Of a stretch of DNA of 64,000 nucleotides, positions 51,936 through 61,351 are shown in pieces. Source of the DNA: Verticiella sediminum (lineage in GTDB: Bacteria > Pseudomonadota > Gammaproteobacteria > Burkholderiales > Burkholderiaceae_B); NCBI RefSeq assembly GCF_007558815.1, contig NZ_VLTJ01000010.1, positions 62,001-126,000 on the forward strand. The letters are read 5' to 3'. How positions within the stretch are numbered: position 1 is the stretch's first letter; every line of letters starts with the position of its first letter. The notes under the pieces are model-generated. The model made no database searches. It saw nothing but the letters and a program-made list of their open reading frames with translations, and was not told the origin of the DNA. The position numbers were made by a program, and so were the translations under genes.

Positions 51936-52790
51936 TCAGCAGGCAAAGCGCACGAGAGCGTCGCCCCTGCACAGGACGCGGCCGCCCTCGCCGGTGCAGA
52001 GGGTGTCGAGGTTGACCAGGGCCTTGTCCGGGCGCAGGCGGGTGATGCGCACGCTGGTCTGCAGGGACTCGCCGGCGCGGCCGGCGGCATGAAAGCGCAT
52101 GCGCTGCTTGAGGTAGTTGGTGCCGTGTCCGGGTACGTGCTCGCCGAGCAGGTAGGAGTAGAGCGCGGCGATCAGTGGCTCGGGCACCTCGGCGGGCGCC
52201 TGGGCCTGGCCGGCAAGCGCGGCCCAGGCGTCGATGTCGGCGCGGCTGTAGCGGCGTTCGACGTGGGCGCGCTGGCCGATGCGCAGGGCCTGGTAGCGCG
52301 GCAGGCCCTCGGCCGGCGCCATGTCGGGCGCCGGGTCGGCGCTGGCGTCGGCTTGTGTCGGGGCGGGGCGCTCCGTGCGCGCGAGGCACGCGCTGCCGGC
52401 CAGGCCGAGGCGGCCGTCGGGCTTGCGCACCTGCACGCGCAGCTCGACGGTGTCGTCGTCGAGCGGGACGCCGTCCAGCGCCAGGACCACCTCCTCGTCG
52501 GCAAAGGTCGGCGCGGGAAACATGAGGTCCTGGCTGTGCAGGCTCAGGCCGGGGTAGGCGTGGGCCATCAGCGCGCGCACGCGGCTAAAGAGCAGCATGC
52601 CGTGCGCGACGGTGGCGCCGAAGGCCGTGCGGGCGGCCCAGGCCGCGTCGACGTGGATGGGGTTGTGATCGCCGCTCAGTTCGGCGAAGCGGTCGAACGC
52701 CGCCTGGGTGAAGCTGTGGGGCGTTTCCAGGTGGAACGGGGGTTCGGCGCCGGCGTCGACGGGGCGCACGGGTTCAAGTTCGGGCGGCAT
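51936..52790 (-). CDS. MaoC-like double-hotdog dehydratase
   Basis: This 284-residue protein contains two hotdog modules. The catalytic hydratase-2 motif is in the first ('FAELSGDHNPIHVDAAWAAR', with Asp and His), followed by 'VAHGMLLFSRVRALM'. The second half ('IDAWAALAGQAQAPAEVPEP') is degenerate and structural. It would hydrate an enoyl-CoA in an alternative beta-oxidation. It overlaps the end of the ligase gene by 17 bp. Function at the family level is firm; chain type is not. Confidence 0.85.
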   Translation of the reverse strand: MPPELEPVRPVDAGAEPPFHLETPHSFTQAAFDRFAELSGDHNPIHVDAAWAARTAFGATVAHGMLLFSRVRALMAHAYPGLSLHSQDLMFPAPTFADEEVVLALDGVPLDDDTVELRVQVRKPDGRLGLAGSACLARTERPAPTQADASADPAPDMAPAEGLPRYQALRIGQRAHVERRYSRADIDAWAALAGQAQAPAEVPEPLIAALYSYLLGEHVPGHGTNYLKQRMRFHAAGRAGESLQTSVRITRLRPDKALVNLDTLCTGEGGRVLCRGDALVRFAC

Positions 52791-54390
52791 CGCGCAGCTC
52801 CTGTTTGATGACTTTGCCCAGCGCATTGCGCGGCAGGCAAGGGCGAAAGGCGAAGACCTTGGGCACTTTGTAGGCCGCCAGGCGCTCGCGGCAGAAGGCG
52901 CGCAGTTCATCCTCGCCGGGTGCGGCGGCGTCGGCGGCCGGTACCAGGCTGGCATGGCCGACCTCGCCCCAGCGTTCGTCCGGCATGCCGACCACGGCGG
53001 CCTCGGCGATGGCCGGGTGCTGCAGCAGCACGGCTTCGACCTCGGCCGGATAGACGTTCTCGGCGCCCGAGATGTACATGTCCTTGCTGCGGTCGACGAT
53101 CGTGTAGTCGCCGTCCTCGTCGCAGCGGGCGATGTCGCCGCTGCGCAGCCAGCCGCCCGGCCGGAAGGCTTCGCGCGTGGCGTCCGGGCGCTGCCAGTAG
53201 CCCGGCGTCACGTTCGGGCCGCGGATCAGCAGTTCACCGGCCTCGCCGACCGGCACGTCCTCGCCGCGCGCGTCGACGATGCGCACTTCGGTGAGCAACT
53301 GGGCGCGGCCGACCGAGCCGGGCTTGGCGAGCACCTGGTCTTCGTTCATGAGAAACACGGTCGGGCCGGTCTCGGTCATGCCCATGCCGGTACGCACGCG
53401 GATGCCGTGCGCCGCATAGCGGCGCGATACGGGCACCGGCAGGGCCGCGCCCCCGCAGCCCCAGGCGCGTACGCGGCGCAGCCGTTCGGCGTCGAACCCG
53501 GGGGTGTCGAGCATGGCCTGGTACACGGCCGGCACGCCGAAGAAGACCGTGGCGCGCCGTTCGAGCACGTCGAGCGCCCGGGCCGGGTCGAACTGGCGCT
53601 GCACCAGCACCTCGCCGCCGACGATCAGCATGGCCGAGGAATACAGGTTGATGCCGGCGGTATGGAACATGGGCAGCACGTTGAGCAGCACGTCCTCGCG
53701 CGTGAGCCCCACGGCGACGCCGATGTTCGCGTAGTTGGCGAGCATCATGCGAAAGGTCTGGATCACGCCCTTGGGCTTGCCGGTGGTGCCCGAGGTGTAG
53801 AGGAGGTACCAGGGTGCGTCGGCCGTGCGCTCGGGGTGCGGCGCGGCGTCGGGAACGACGGCGGCGAGATCGGCGGCATAGTCGCGCACGCCGGCGTCCG
53901 CCTGTGGTCCGGCGGTGGCGTCGGCCTGGGGCCGGGTGTCGGTGCCGACATTCACGGGCACGCCGGGGGCGGCGTGGCCGGCGTGCATGCGATCGCGCAG
54001 CGCGATGCGCGCCATGCCCGGCCGGGCTGCGGACAGCGCCGTGGCGGCATCGGCGAACTCCTCGCCGTGGATCAGCGCGCCGGGCCGGGCGTCCTCCATC
54101 AGCACCTCCAGCTCGGGCACCGCCAGGCGCCAGTTCAGCGGCACCAGGATCAACCCGGCCTTGGCGCAGCCGAACAGGAGGGCGAAGAACTCGGCGCGGC
54201 TGTGGCCGAGGTAGGCGAGGCGATCGCCCTCGGCCAAGCCCCAGTGTTCGCGTGCGGCGGCGGCCACGCGGGCGGCGCGCTCGTCCAGTTGGCGGTAGGT
54301 GTAGTGAGTGCCGTCGGCCAGGTCGGTGACGGCCGGACGGTGCGGGTCCAGCCGCGCGCGGCGGTGGGTAAGGTCGAACATGGTATCCAT
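52774..54390 (-). CDS. AMP-forming acyl-CoA ligase (long-chain/aromatic acid type)
   Basis: This 538-residue ANL enzyme has 'LLYTSGTTGKPKGVIQTFRM' (P-loop), 'GMGMTETGPTVFLMNEDQV', 'WLRSGDIARCDEDGDYTIVD' and the C-terminal hinge 'RSKDMYISGAENVYPAEVEA' with catalytic Lys in 'LGKVIKQELR'. A low-complexity Ala/Gln/Asp stretch around residues 150-180 is atypical. It would activate the imported acid in this cluster. A GGAGGAG lies about 15 nt before the first ATG, so the second ATG (54381, MFDLTHRR) is also possible. Confidence 0.88.
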   Translation of the reverse strand: MDTMFDLTHRRARLDPHRPAVTDLADGTHYTYRQLDERAARVAAAAREHWGLAEGDRLAYLGHSRAEFFALLFGCAKAGLILVPLNWRLAVPELEVLMEDARPGALIHGEEFADAATALSAARPGMARIALRDRMHAGHAAPGVPVNVGTDTRPQADATAGPQADAGVRDYAADLAAVVPDAAPHPERTADAPWYLLYTSGTTGKPKGVIQTFRMMLANYANIGVAVGLTREDVLLNVLPMFHTAGINLYSSAMLIVGGEVLVQRQFDPARALDVLERRATVFFGVPAVYQAMLDTPGFDAERLRRVRAWGCGGAALPVPVSRRYAAHGIRVRTGMGMTETGPTVFLMNEDQVLAKPGSVGRAQLLTEVRIVDARGEDVPVGEAGELLIRGPNVTPGYWQRPDATREAFRPGGWLRSGDIARCDEDGDYTIVDRSKDMYISGAENVYPAEVEAVLLQHPAIAEAAVVGMPDERWGEVGHASLVPAADAAAPGEDELRAFCRERLAAYKVPKVFAFRPCLPRNALGKVIKQELRDAART

Positions 54391-54452
54391 GGCCTGGTCT
54401 GTCTCCTCCCGTTTCTTCCTTCGGGTGTCTTCGGCGGCCTGCGCGTGGGCTG

Positions 54453-55223
54453 TTATCGGTTCAGGAAGGCGGCCATGCCGTGCTCGGCCTCGTCGGTGGC
54501 GATCTGCTCCAGGAAGTGGGTGCGCTCGGCTTCGAGCCGCTCGGCGACCTGGCGCGGGTCGGGCCGTGTGAGCGCCAGCGTGTGGCGCACGCTGCCGGGC
54601 CTGGCCTGGCGCAGGGTGCCCAGGATCTGGGCCAGGGCTTCGTCCAGGGCCGGCTCCTGGACCAGGTGCTGCAGCAGGCCCAGGCGGTGTGCCTCGTCGG
54701 CGTCGATGCGGCGGTTGAGCAACTGGATGTCCAGGGCGCGCGCACGGCCGATGCGCTCGGGCAGCAGCGCGGTCCAGCCGCCGTCTGGGCTGTAGCCGAC
54801 CGCGGTGTACCAGGGCGCGAAGCTCGCGCGCGGGCTGCCCACGGCGATGTCGCAGCCGAGCACCAGGCCGATGGCGCCGCCGGTGACCATGCCGTGCACC
54901 ACGGCGACGGTCGGGCAGGGCAGGCGCAGCAGGGCGAGGATGGCGTCGTTGAGCGCGCCGACCAGTCCGTGCGCGTAGGTCTGGCGCGCCACGCCGCGCG
55001 GCGTGGCATGAAAACGCCCGACGTCGCCGCCGCTGGAGAACGAGCGGCCGGCGCCGCGCAGCACCAGGGCCGCGGGAGGGGCCGCGGCGACGCGGCGCAG
55101 CGCGTCGTTGAGCGGGGCGAGCAGCTCGGGCACCAGGGCGTTGTGGCGTTCGGGGCGGTTCAGGGTGAGCGTGACGACGTCGTCCGCCTCGTCGACGCGC
55201 ACCCGGGAAGTGTCGGACGTCAT
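54453..55223 (-). CDS. Enoyl-CoA hydratase/isomerase family protein (isomerase-like active site)
   Basis: This 256-residue crotonase has 'SFSSGGDVGRF' and 'HGMVTGGAIGLVLGCDIAVG' for the oxyanion hole. Both catalytic Glu positions of hydratases are changed (Gly and Tyr). An Asp appears in 'VGYSPDGGWTALLPERIG', the pattern of PaaG-type and dienoyl-CoA isomerases. It is therefore more likely an enoyl-CoA isomerase than a hydratase. A GGAGGAGA precedes the ATG. It lies between the ligase gene and a TetR gene on the same strand. Confidence 0.87.
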   Translation of the reverse strand: MTSDTSRVRVDEADDVVTLTLNRPERHNALVPELLAPLNDALRRVAAAPPAALVLRGAGRSFSSGGDVGRFHATPRGVARQTYAHGLVGALNDAILALLRLPCPTVAVVHGMVTGGAIGLVLGCDIAVGSPRASFAPWYTAVGYSPDGGWTALLPERIGRARALDIQLLNRRIDADEAHRLGLLQHLVQEPALDEALAQILGTLRQARPGSVRHTLALTRPDPRQVAERLEAERTHFLEQIATDEAEHGMAAFLNR

Positions 55224-55291
55224 GGGTGTCTCCTCCAGTCCTTGCCGCTCAACGCCTCGATTCTCGCTGCGGCGGGCCGACACAGGATGTC

Positions 55292-55945
55292 TCATGCCTT
55301 CTCCTTGCCGTCCAGCGCCAGGCCATGGCGCAGGAAGTCGGCGGCGGCGGCGACCACGTCCTCGAGCGGGCGGTCGCGGCCCCAGACGGCGAAGCGCAGG
55401 CCGAGGAAGTTGCTCAGGCCCATCAGCGCCCAGACCCGCACTTCGTCGTCGCCGGGGCGCACTTCGCCCTTGCGGGTGGCGTTGCCGAGCATGCGCATAT
55501 AGCCCTTGCCGAACGCCTCGTAGTATTCGCGGTAGATGGTTTCGTCGACGAACTGGGCCTCCTGCAGCACCCGGTACAGCGTGGGATGCTCGGCGAGGTA
55601 GTGCAGGAAGGCGCGCAGGCCCTGCTCCTCGGCTTCCAGGCGGTCGCGCGCGTGGCGCGTTTCGGCGGCGAGGTGGGCGCGCACCTGGTGGCCGAGATCG
55701 CGCACCAGCTCGCGCAGGATCTCCTCCTTGCCCGAGAAATACGTGTACAAGGTGCCCTGCGCCACGCCCGCCGCGCGGGTAATGTCGGTGATGCCGGCGC
55801 GGTGATAGCCCAGGGTGCCGATGGTCTCTTCGGCGGCCTTGAGGATCTGGGCTCGGGTGCGGGCGCCGCGGGCGGTCTTGGGTGCGCCTGGCGATTCCTT
55901 GGCAGCGGGCGCCGGTTCGGTGAGGGCGTGGGCGGACACGGTCAT
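55292..55945 (-). CDS. TetR-family transcriptional regulator of the acyl-CoA cluster
   Basis: This 217-residue TetR protein has an Ala-rich leader and a helix-turn-helix of 'ILKAAEETIGTLGYHRAGIT', 'DITRAAGVAQGTLYTYFSGK'. The alpha-helical C-terminal domain resembles FadR/AcuR-type acyl-CoA-responsive regulators ('FLHYLAEHPTLYRVLQEAQF', 'YREYYEAFGKGY'). It is the first gene of the minus-strand cluster and faces the branched-chain-type ABC importer genes, so it probably controls both directions. Confidence 0.88.
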   Translation of the reverse strand: MTVSAHALTEPAPAAKESPGAPKTARGARTRAQILKAAEETIGTLGYHRAGITDITRAAGVAQGTLYTYFSGKEEILRELVRDLGHQVRAHLAAETRHARDRLEAEEQGLRAFLHYLAEHPTLYRVLQEAQFVDETIYREYYEAFGKGYMRMLGNATRKGEVRPGDDEVRVWALMGLSNFLGLRFAVWGRDRPLEDVVAAAADFLRHGLALDGKEKA

Positions 55946-56009
55946 GGCAAAGTCGAAACTCGGAACTTGAATCAGTCGTCAACAAACTACGGTGCTTTAC
56001 GGGGCAAGT

Positions 56010-56093
56010 CAATCGGATTGCGCGATGGCGTTTATCCGGAAAAACCCTCGTAGCGCGGCGTCTTGGCGCATGCTGGAATGCGATCGTTCGATC
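56010..56093. promoter_or_regulatory. Inverted repeats in the TetR/ABC-importer divergent promoter
   Basis: Two short perfect inverted repeats lie in the 226-bp gap: CAATC-G-GATTG at 56010-56020 and GATCG-TT-CGATC at 56082-56093. They are followed by an AT-rich stretch (AAGAAAATAAAAAACC) before the importer genes. They are candidate TetR operators for the importer and the regulator. No function has been shown. Confidence 0.4.
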
Positions 56094-56171
56094 AAGAAAA
56101 TAAAAAACCTGAATCGGTTTTCAATTCATGTGCGAGGCCGACACGGCCTCGCCGCCACGAGGAGACTGGCA

Positions 56172-57398
56172 ATGAAGCGTCTGTTCAGCAGGACCATGCT
56201 GGCCTTGGGCGTGCTGGCGGCCGGTAGCGCCGTGCACGCCGCCGAACCCTTCCGGGTGGCCCACGTCACCGACCTGAGCGGCGCGCTGGCAGCCTACGCG
56301 CAGCAGCTCGCCACCGGCATGGACATGGGCTTCGAGTACGCGACCCAGGGCAAGATGGAAGTGGCCGGCCGCAAGATCGAACTCATCCGCAAGGACAGCC
56401 AGGGCGACCCGGCCCGCGCGCGCGCCCTGGTCGAGGAGGCCTATGCCGAAGACGACGCGCACATCGTGGTCGGCCCGGTCGCCTCGGGGGTGGCGCTCGC
56501 CACTCTGCCGATCGCCGAGGAATACGAGCGCGTCATCATGCCCGAGGGCGTGGCCGACGCCATCACCGGCGCCTCCTGGAACCGCTACGTGGTCCGGGTC
56601 GGTCGCAACTCCTCGCAGGACGCGGTCTCCAATGCCGTGGCGCTGGGCAAGCCGGGCGTGTGCGTGGCCACCATCGCGCAGGACTACGCCTTCGGCCGCG
56701 ACGGCGTGGCGGCCTACAAGCAGGCGATGACCCCCACGGGCGGCCAGGTCGTGCACGAGGAATACCTGCCCACCGACGCCACCGATTTCACCGCCGCGGC
56801 CGAGCGGCTGTTCGGTTCGCTGCGCGAGCGCAGCGATTGTGCCGAAGGCAAGTACATTTTCGCGATCTGGGCGGGCAGCGTGAACCCGCTCGCGCGCATC
56901 CAGGACCTGCAGCCGCAGCGCTTCGGCATCAAACTGGCCGCCGGCGGCAACATCCTGCCGGTGCTCGCCTCCTATGCCGATCTCGAAGGCATGGAGGGCG
57001 CGGGCTTCTACTACTTCGAGTCGCCCGCGAACCCGATCAACGACTGGATGGTGCGGGAGCACTTCGCGCGCTTCAAGGCCGCGCCCGACTTTTTCACGGC
57101 GCAGGGCTTCTCGCAGGCGCTCGCCATCGTGGCCGCCCTGGAGAAGAGCGGCGGCAAGAGCGACGCCGACGATCTGCTCGAGGCCTTCCATGGCCTGACC
57201 TTCGAGACGCCCAAGGGCACCATGCAGATCCGGCCCGAGGACGGCCAGGCCCTGCAGTCGATGTATCACTTCCGCATCAAGCGCGAGGAGCGCGACAACT
57301 GGTTCGCGGATCGCAAGGGGCCGGTCGGCGTGCCCGAGATGGTGCGCGAGATCAAGTTCGACGAGATGGACATCCCGGTGCGCAACAAGAAGGGCTGA
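56172..57398 (+). CDS. Branched-chain-amino-acid-type ABC importer, periplasmic binding protein
   Basis: This 408-residue exported protein has a signal peptide ('RTMLALGVLAAGSAVHAAE') and the Peripla_BP_6 fold ('HVTDLSGALAAYAQQLATGM', 'IELIRKDSQGDPARARALVE', 'VGPVASGVALATLPIAEEYE'). Relatives in acyl-CoA gene clusters bind aromatic or aliphatic acids instead of leucine. It is the first of five importer genes (binding protein, two ATPases, two permeases), a complete Liv-type set. The regulator gene opposite and the acyl-CoA ligase cluster point to an organic-acid substrate. The ATG at 56172 is chosen; upstream frames lack a signal peptide. Confidence 0.9.
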   Translation: MKRLFSRTMLALGVLAAGSAVHAAEPFRVAHVTDLSGALAAYAQQLATGMDMGFEYATQGKMEVAGRKIELIRKDSQGDPARARALVEEAYAEDDAHIVVGPVASGVALATLPIAEEYERVIMPEGVADAITGASWNRYVVRVGRNSSQDAVSNAVALGKPGVCVATIAQDYAFGRDGVAAYKQAMTPTGGQVVHEEYLPTDATDFTAAAERLFGSLRERSDCAEGKYIFAIWAGSVNPLARIQDLQPQRFGIKLAAGGNILPVLASYADLEGMEGAGFYYFESPANPINDWMVREHFARFKAAPDFFTAQGFSQALAIVAALEKSGGKSDADDLLEAFHGLTFETPKGTMQIRPEDGQALQSMYHFRIKREERDNWFADRKGPVGVPEMVREIKFDEMDIPVRNKKG

Positions 57399-57462
57399 CG
57401 CGGGCAGCGGCGGACACGGCATGCCGCGTCCGCCGTCCGCGCCGAGATCAACAGGAGACGCC

Positions 57463-58239
57463 ATGTCCGTTCAGGCCGCCGCCCCCGTGCTCGAAACCCG
57501 GGAGCTGACCATCCGCTTCGGCGGCCACGTGGCCGTCGACTCGGTCTCGTGCGCCTTTCACGCCGGCACGCTCACCGCCATCGTCGGGCCCAACGGCGCG
57601 GGCAAGACGACCTGGTTCAATCTGATCTCCGGCCAACTGCGCGCCAGCGCCGGCAAGGTACTGCTGCGCGGCGAGGACATCACCGGCCTCGGCCCCGCGG
57701 CGCGCGCCGACAAGGGCCTGGGCCGGGCCTTCCAGCTCACCAACCTGTTTCCCAACCTGTCGGTGCAGGAGAACGTGCGGCTGGCGGTCGCCTCGCGCCA
57801 CCGCATCGGCCACGTGTTCTGGCAGACCGCGGCGCGCCGGCGCGACATCGCCGAGGCGGCCACCGGCTATCTCGCCCAGGTCAACCTCGCCGGCCGCGCC
57901 GATGCGGCGGTGGCCAGCCTGTCGCACGGCGACCAGCGCAAGCTCGAGGTGGCGCTGATGCTGGCGCTCGAGCCCGAGGTCTTCATGTTCGACGAGCCCA
58001 CGGCCGGCATGAGCGTGGACGAGGTGCCGGTGATCCTGGAGCTGATCGCCGAGATCAAGCGGCGCCAGGACAAGGTGGTGCTGCTGGTCGAGCACAAGAT
58101 GGACGTGGTGCGTTCGCTCGCCGACCGCATCGTGGTGCTGCACAACGGCCAGCTCGTCGCCGACGGCGAGCCGGCGCTGGTGATCGCCTCGCCCATCGTG
58201 CAGGAAGCCTACCTGGGCGCGACGCCCGCTGCGGCCTGA
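57463..58239 (+). CDS. Liv-type ABC importer ATP-binding subunit (LivG-like)
   Basis: This 258-residue ATPase has Walker A 'IVGPNGAGKTTWFNLISGQL', signature 'LSHGDQRKLEVALML' (LSHGDQR variant typical of LivG), Walker B 'VFMFDEPTAGMSVDE' and switch His in 'LLVEHKMDVV'. AGGAG precedes the ATG at 57463. It pairs with the next gene as one of the two ATPases of the importer. Confidence 0.93.
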   Translation: MSVQAAAPVLETRELTIRFGGHVAVDSVSCAFHAGTLTAIVGPNGAGKTTWFNLISGQLRASAGKVLLRGEDITGLGPAARADKGLGRAFQLTNLFPNLSVQENVRLAVASRHRIGHVFWQTAARRRDIAEAATGYLAQVNLAGRADAAVASLSHGDQRKLEVALMLALEPEVFMFDEPTAGMSVDEVPVILELIAEIKRRQDKVVLLVEHKMDVVRSLADRIVVLHNGQLVADGEPALVIASPIVQEAYLGATPAAA

Positions 58240-58246
58240 GGACATC

Positions 58247-58972
58247 ATGGCGGACAACATTCTCGAGCTATCCGATGTTTGTGCCGACATTGACCAGTAC
58301 CACATCCTGCACGGCGTGGACCTGGCTTTGCCGCGTGGCGAGCTCACCGTGCTGCTCGGGCGCAACGGCGCGGGCAAGAGCACGACGCTGCGCACCATCA
58401 TGGGCCTGACCAAGGTGACGCGCGGCGAGCTGCGCTTCCAGGGGCAGAGCATCCGCGGTGTGCCCACGCCGGCCATCGCGCGCCGGGGCATCGCCTTCGT
58501 GCCCGAGCACATGGGCATCTTCAGCCTGCTCTCGGTGCGCGAGAACATGGTGCTCGCTGCCATCGGCGGCGCCATGGACGAGGCGCGGCTGGACTGGATC
58601 TTCAACCTGTTCCCGCCGCTCAAGCGGTTCTGGGACAAACCCGCCGGCACGCTCTCGGGCGGGCAGAAGCAGATGCTCGCCATCGCGCGGGCGGTGATCG
58701 AGCCGCGCGAGCTGCTGCTGGTGGACGAGCCGACCAAGGGTCTCGCACCCGCCATCATCAACGACCTGGCCGATGCCTTCGAAGAGCTCAAGGCCCAGCG
58801 CGTGGCTATCCTGCTGGTCGAGCAGAACTTCAACTTCTCGCGTCGCCTCGGCCAGTCGGTCGCGGTGATGAGCGACGGGCGCATCGTGCACCGGGGTCGG
58901 ATGGCCGATCTCGCCGAGGACGAGGCCCTGCAGCGCGAACTGCTCGGGCTGGGCCTGGGCGCCCACCAATGA
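58247..58972 (+). CDS. Liv-type ABC importer ATP-binding subunit (LivF-like)
   Basis: This 241-residue ATPase has Walker A 'LLGRNGAGKSTTLRTIMGLT', 'RRGIAFVPEHMGIFSLLSVR', signature 'LSGGQKQMLAIARAVIEPRE' and Walker B 'LLLVDEPTKGLAPAII', all standard for LivF. It begins 7 nt after the LivG-like stop with GAGG upstream. The last bases overlap a possible early start of the permease gene. Confidence 0.93.
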   Translation: MADNILELSDVCADIDQYHILHGVDLALPRGELTVLLGRNGAGKSTTLRTIMGLTKVTRGELRFQGQSIRGVPTPAIARRGIAFVPEHMGIFSLLSVRENMVLAAIGGAMDEARLDWIFNLFPPLKRFWDKPAGTLSGGQKQMLAIARAVIEPRELLLVDEPTKGLAPAIINDLADAFEELKAQRVAILLVEQNFNFSRRLGQSVAVMSDGRIVHRGRMADLAEDEALQRELLGLGLGAHQ

Positions 58973-58992
58973 GACCGAGGAGGCTTACGCCG

Positions 58993-60039
58993 ATGTCCGC
59001 CGCCCCGACTTCGTCCTCGCAGGCCGCCGCGCCGCGCACCGGCCTGCTGGCGCGGCTGCGCGCCCTGCCCGAAGAGCGTCCGCACGTATTCCTGCTGGCC
59101 GTGGTCGCCATCGTGCCGATCTTTCTCATGCCCTGGTCGACCTGGCTGGTGCTCACCTTGAGCGGGCTCGCCATGGGCGCCATGGTGTTCCTGATGGCCT
59201 CGGGCATGAGCCTGACCTTCGGGCTGATGAGCGTGCTGAACCTCGCGCACGGCGCCTTCATCTCGGTAGGGGCGTTCGCCGGGGCCAGCATGCTCGTCTA
59301 TGCGCTCTCCGGCTACGCGCAGAGCCCTTCGCTGGCCGCCAACCTGGTTGCCATCGTGCCGGCCTTCCTGGCCGCCGCCGCGGTGGCGGCCTTGCTCGGC
59401 GTGGTGTTCGAGCGCCTGGTCATCCGCCCGGTGTACGGCGACCATCTCAAGCAGATCCTGGTCACCGTGGGCGGCTCGATCGTGATCTTCGAGCTGATCG
59501 AAGTGATCTGGGGCCACCACGACATCCCGGTGCCGCGGCCCGAGGCGCTGCGCGGCGCGCTCGTGATCGGCGGCATCGCGATCGAGAAATACCGCCTGCT
59601 CGCGGTGGTGCTGGGCCTGGCGCTGTACGCCGGGCTGCTCTGGGTGATCGAGCGCACGCGCCTGGGCATCCTGATTCGCGCCGGCGTGGAAAGCCGCGAG
59701 ATGGTGGAAATCCACGGCTATCGCATCGGCCTGCTGTTTCTCGCCGTGTTCGCCGGCGGCTGCGCACTCGCCGGCCTGGGCGGCGCGATGTGGGGCCTGT
59801 ACCGCGAGATGATCACCACCCACATGGGCGACGAGCTGATGATCTCGGTCATCGTGGTCATCATCCTCGGCGGCCTGGGCTCGATCCGCGGCTGCTTCTA
59901 CGGCGCCATGCTGGTCGGCCTGGTCAACCTCTACGTCGGCTTCCTGGAGCCGCGCCTGGCCGCGGTCGCCACCGTGGGGCTCATGGTGGCCGTGCTGATG
60001 TGGCGTCCGCAGGGCCTGATTCCCGTCATCAAGGTGTGA
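58993..60039 (+). CDS. Liv-type ABC importer permease (LivH-like)
   Basis: This 348-residue, strongly hydrophobic protein has the LivH motifs 'SGMSLTFGLMSVLNLAHGAF', 'LGVVFERLVIRPVYGDHLKQ', 'RLGILIRAGVESREMVEIHG' (coupling loop) and 'ISVIVVIILGGLGSIRGCFY'. The ATG at 58993 lies 9 nt after AGGAGG; an ATG at 58969 that overlaps the ATPase stop would add 8 residues. It is one half of the membrane channel. Confidence 0.9.
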   Translation: MSAAPTSSSQAAAPRTGLLARLRALPEERPHVFLLAVVAIVPIFLMPWSTWLVLTLSGLAMGAMVFLMASGMSLTFGLMSVLNLAHGAFISVGAFAGASMLVYALSGYAQSPSLAANLVAIVPAFLAAAAVAALLGVVFERLVIRPVYGDHLKQILVTVGGSIVIFELIEVIWGHHDIPVPRPEALRGALVIGGIAIEKYRLLAVVLGLALYAGLLWVIERTRLGILIRAGVESREMVEIHGYRIGLLFLAVFAGGCALAGLGGAMWGLYREMITTHMGDELMISVIVVIILGGLGSIRGCFYGAMLVGLVNLYVGFLEPRLAAVATVGLMVAVLMWRPQGLIPVIKV

Positions 60040-60041
60040 GC

Positions 60042-61193
60042 ATGCTCGATGCCATTCTCTCCGGCGACCGCCCGCGCAGCCGCGTGCTCGGCGTGCTGCT
60101 CGCTTTGATCTTCGTGTGCCTGGCGGCGGGGCCCTTCCTCTTCAGCGGCACGCGCGCCTTCGCCATGCTGGGTACGATCTGCATCTTCATCATCGTGGTG
60201 GCCGCCTACGACCTGATGCTGGGCTACACCCACATCGTGTCGTTCGCGCACACGATGTTCTTCGGCATCGGCGCCTACGGCGTGGCGATGGCCATCGCCG
60301 CCTGGGGCAACGGCTTCGGGGCGATCGCCGCGGGCGTGGGCATCGCGCTGGTGCTGTCGATGGTACTGGCCCTGCTGCTGGGGTTGCTGTCGCTGCGCGT
60401 GAAGGCGATCTTCTTCGCCCTGGTGACGCTGGCCGTGGCCTTTGCCTTCCTGAGCCTGGTCAACCAGCTCTATCACGTCACCGGCGGCGAGGACGGCCTG
60501 CGCGTGCAGGTGCCGCGCGTGCTCGGCCCGGCCTATCGGCTGGTCGAGGGCGGCGTGCCGGGTTTCGGGCTGGACGTGTTCTTCGCCAATCTGGGCGCGG
60601 GCCTGGGCGAGGCCGCGCGCCAGGCCGCCTTCGAGCTGCGCCTGAACGGCCGGGTGCTGATGTACTACGTGGCTTTCGGCACCGCGCTACTCGTGTTCCT
60701 GTTCCTGCTGCGCCTGGTCAACTCGCCGTTCGGCAAGGTGCTGCAGGCGATCCGCGAGAACGAGTTCCGCGCGCAGGCGCTGGGCTATCGTACGGTGCTG
60801 TACCGCACCGCGGTGGTGATTCTCGCCGCGGTGCTCGCCACGCTGGCGGGAGCGCTCTTCGCGCTGTTCAACCGCTACGTCAACCCCGAGAACACGCTGA
60901 ACTTCGAGCTGATGGTGTTCATCCTCCTGATGTGCGTGATCGGCGGCATGGGCACGCTGTACGGCGCGGTGCTCGGGGTGGCGGCCTTCCTGGTCGCGCA
61001 GAACTACCTGCAGGACTTGCTGCGCGTACTGGCCGCGCGCATGCCGGATGCCGGCTGGGCCGCCGAACTGGTCGCGCCCGAGCGCTGGCTGCTCTGGTTC
61101 GGCCTGCTCTTCGTGCTGAGCGTGTATTTCTTCCCGGCCGGCATCGTCGGGCAATTGCGGGCACGGGCGCGGGCCCGGCACGACGGCGACTGA
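60042..61193 (+). CDS. Liv-type ABC importer permease (LivM-like)
   Basis: This 383-residue membrane protein has LivM features: 'YDLMLGYTHIVSFAHTMFFG', 'VKAIFFALVTLAVAFAFLSL', 'VLQAIRENEFRAQALGYRTV' (coupling loop) and 'LLMCVIGGMGTLYGAVLGVA'. It starts 2 nt after the LivH-like stop. It completes the importer. The C-terminal tail is Arg-rich and cytoplasmic. Confidence 0.92.
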   Translation: MLDAILSGDRPRSRVLGVLLALIFVCLAAGPFLFSGTRAFAMLGTICIFIIVVAAYDLMLGYTHIVSFAHTMFFGIGAYGVAMAIAAWGNGFGAIAAGVGIALVLSMVLALLLGLLSLRVKAIFFALVTLAVAFAFLSLVNQLYHVTGGEDGLRVQVPRVLGPAYRLVEGGVPGFGLDVFFANLGAGLGEAARQAAFELRLNGRVLMYYVAFGTALLVFLFLLRLVNSPFGKVLQAIRENEFRAQALGYRTVLYRTAVVILAAVLATLAGALFALFNRYVNPENTLNFELMVFILLMCVIGGMGTLYGAVLGVAAFLVAQNYLQDLLRVLAARMPDAGWAAELVAPERWLLWFGLLFVLSVYFFPAGIVGQLRARARARHDGD

Positions 61194-61351
61194 CCCCGCG
61201 CACCCCCCGGTTTGCAGTTGCTTATCTTTGGGCGGCGGGCGGGTATGGCGTTTGAGGATACACTTCGACACGGCTGCGGGATGAGCCCCGGGTTGCCGCG
61301 TCGTCCCCCACGTCGGCCGCTCGGCACCGATGCGCCCGGGGGCGTCGCACC

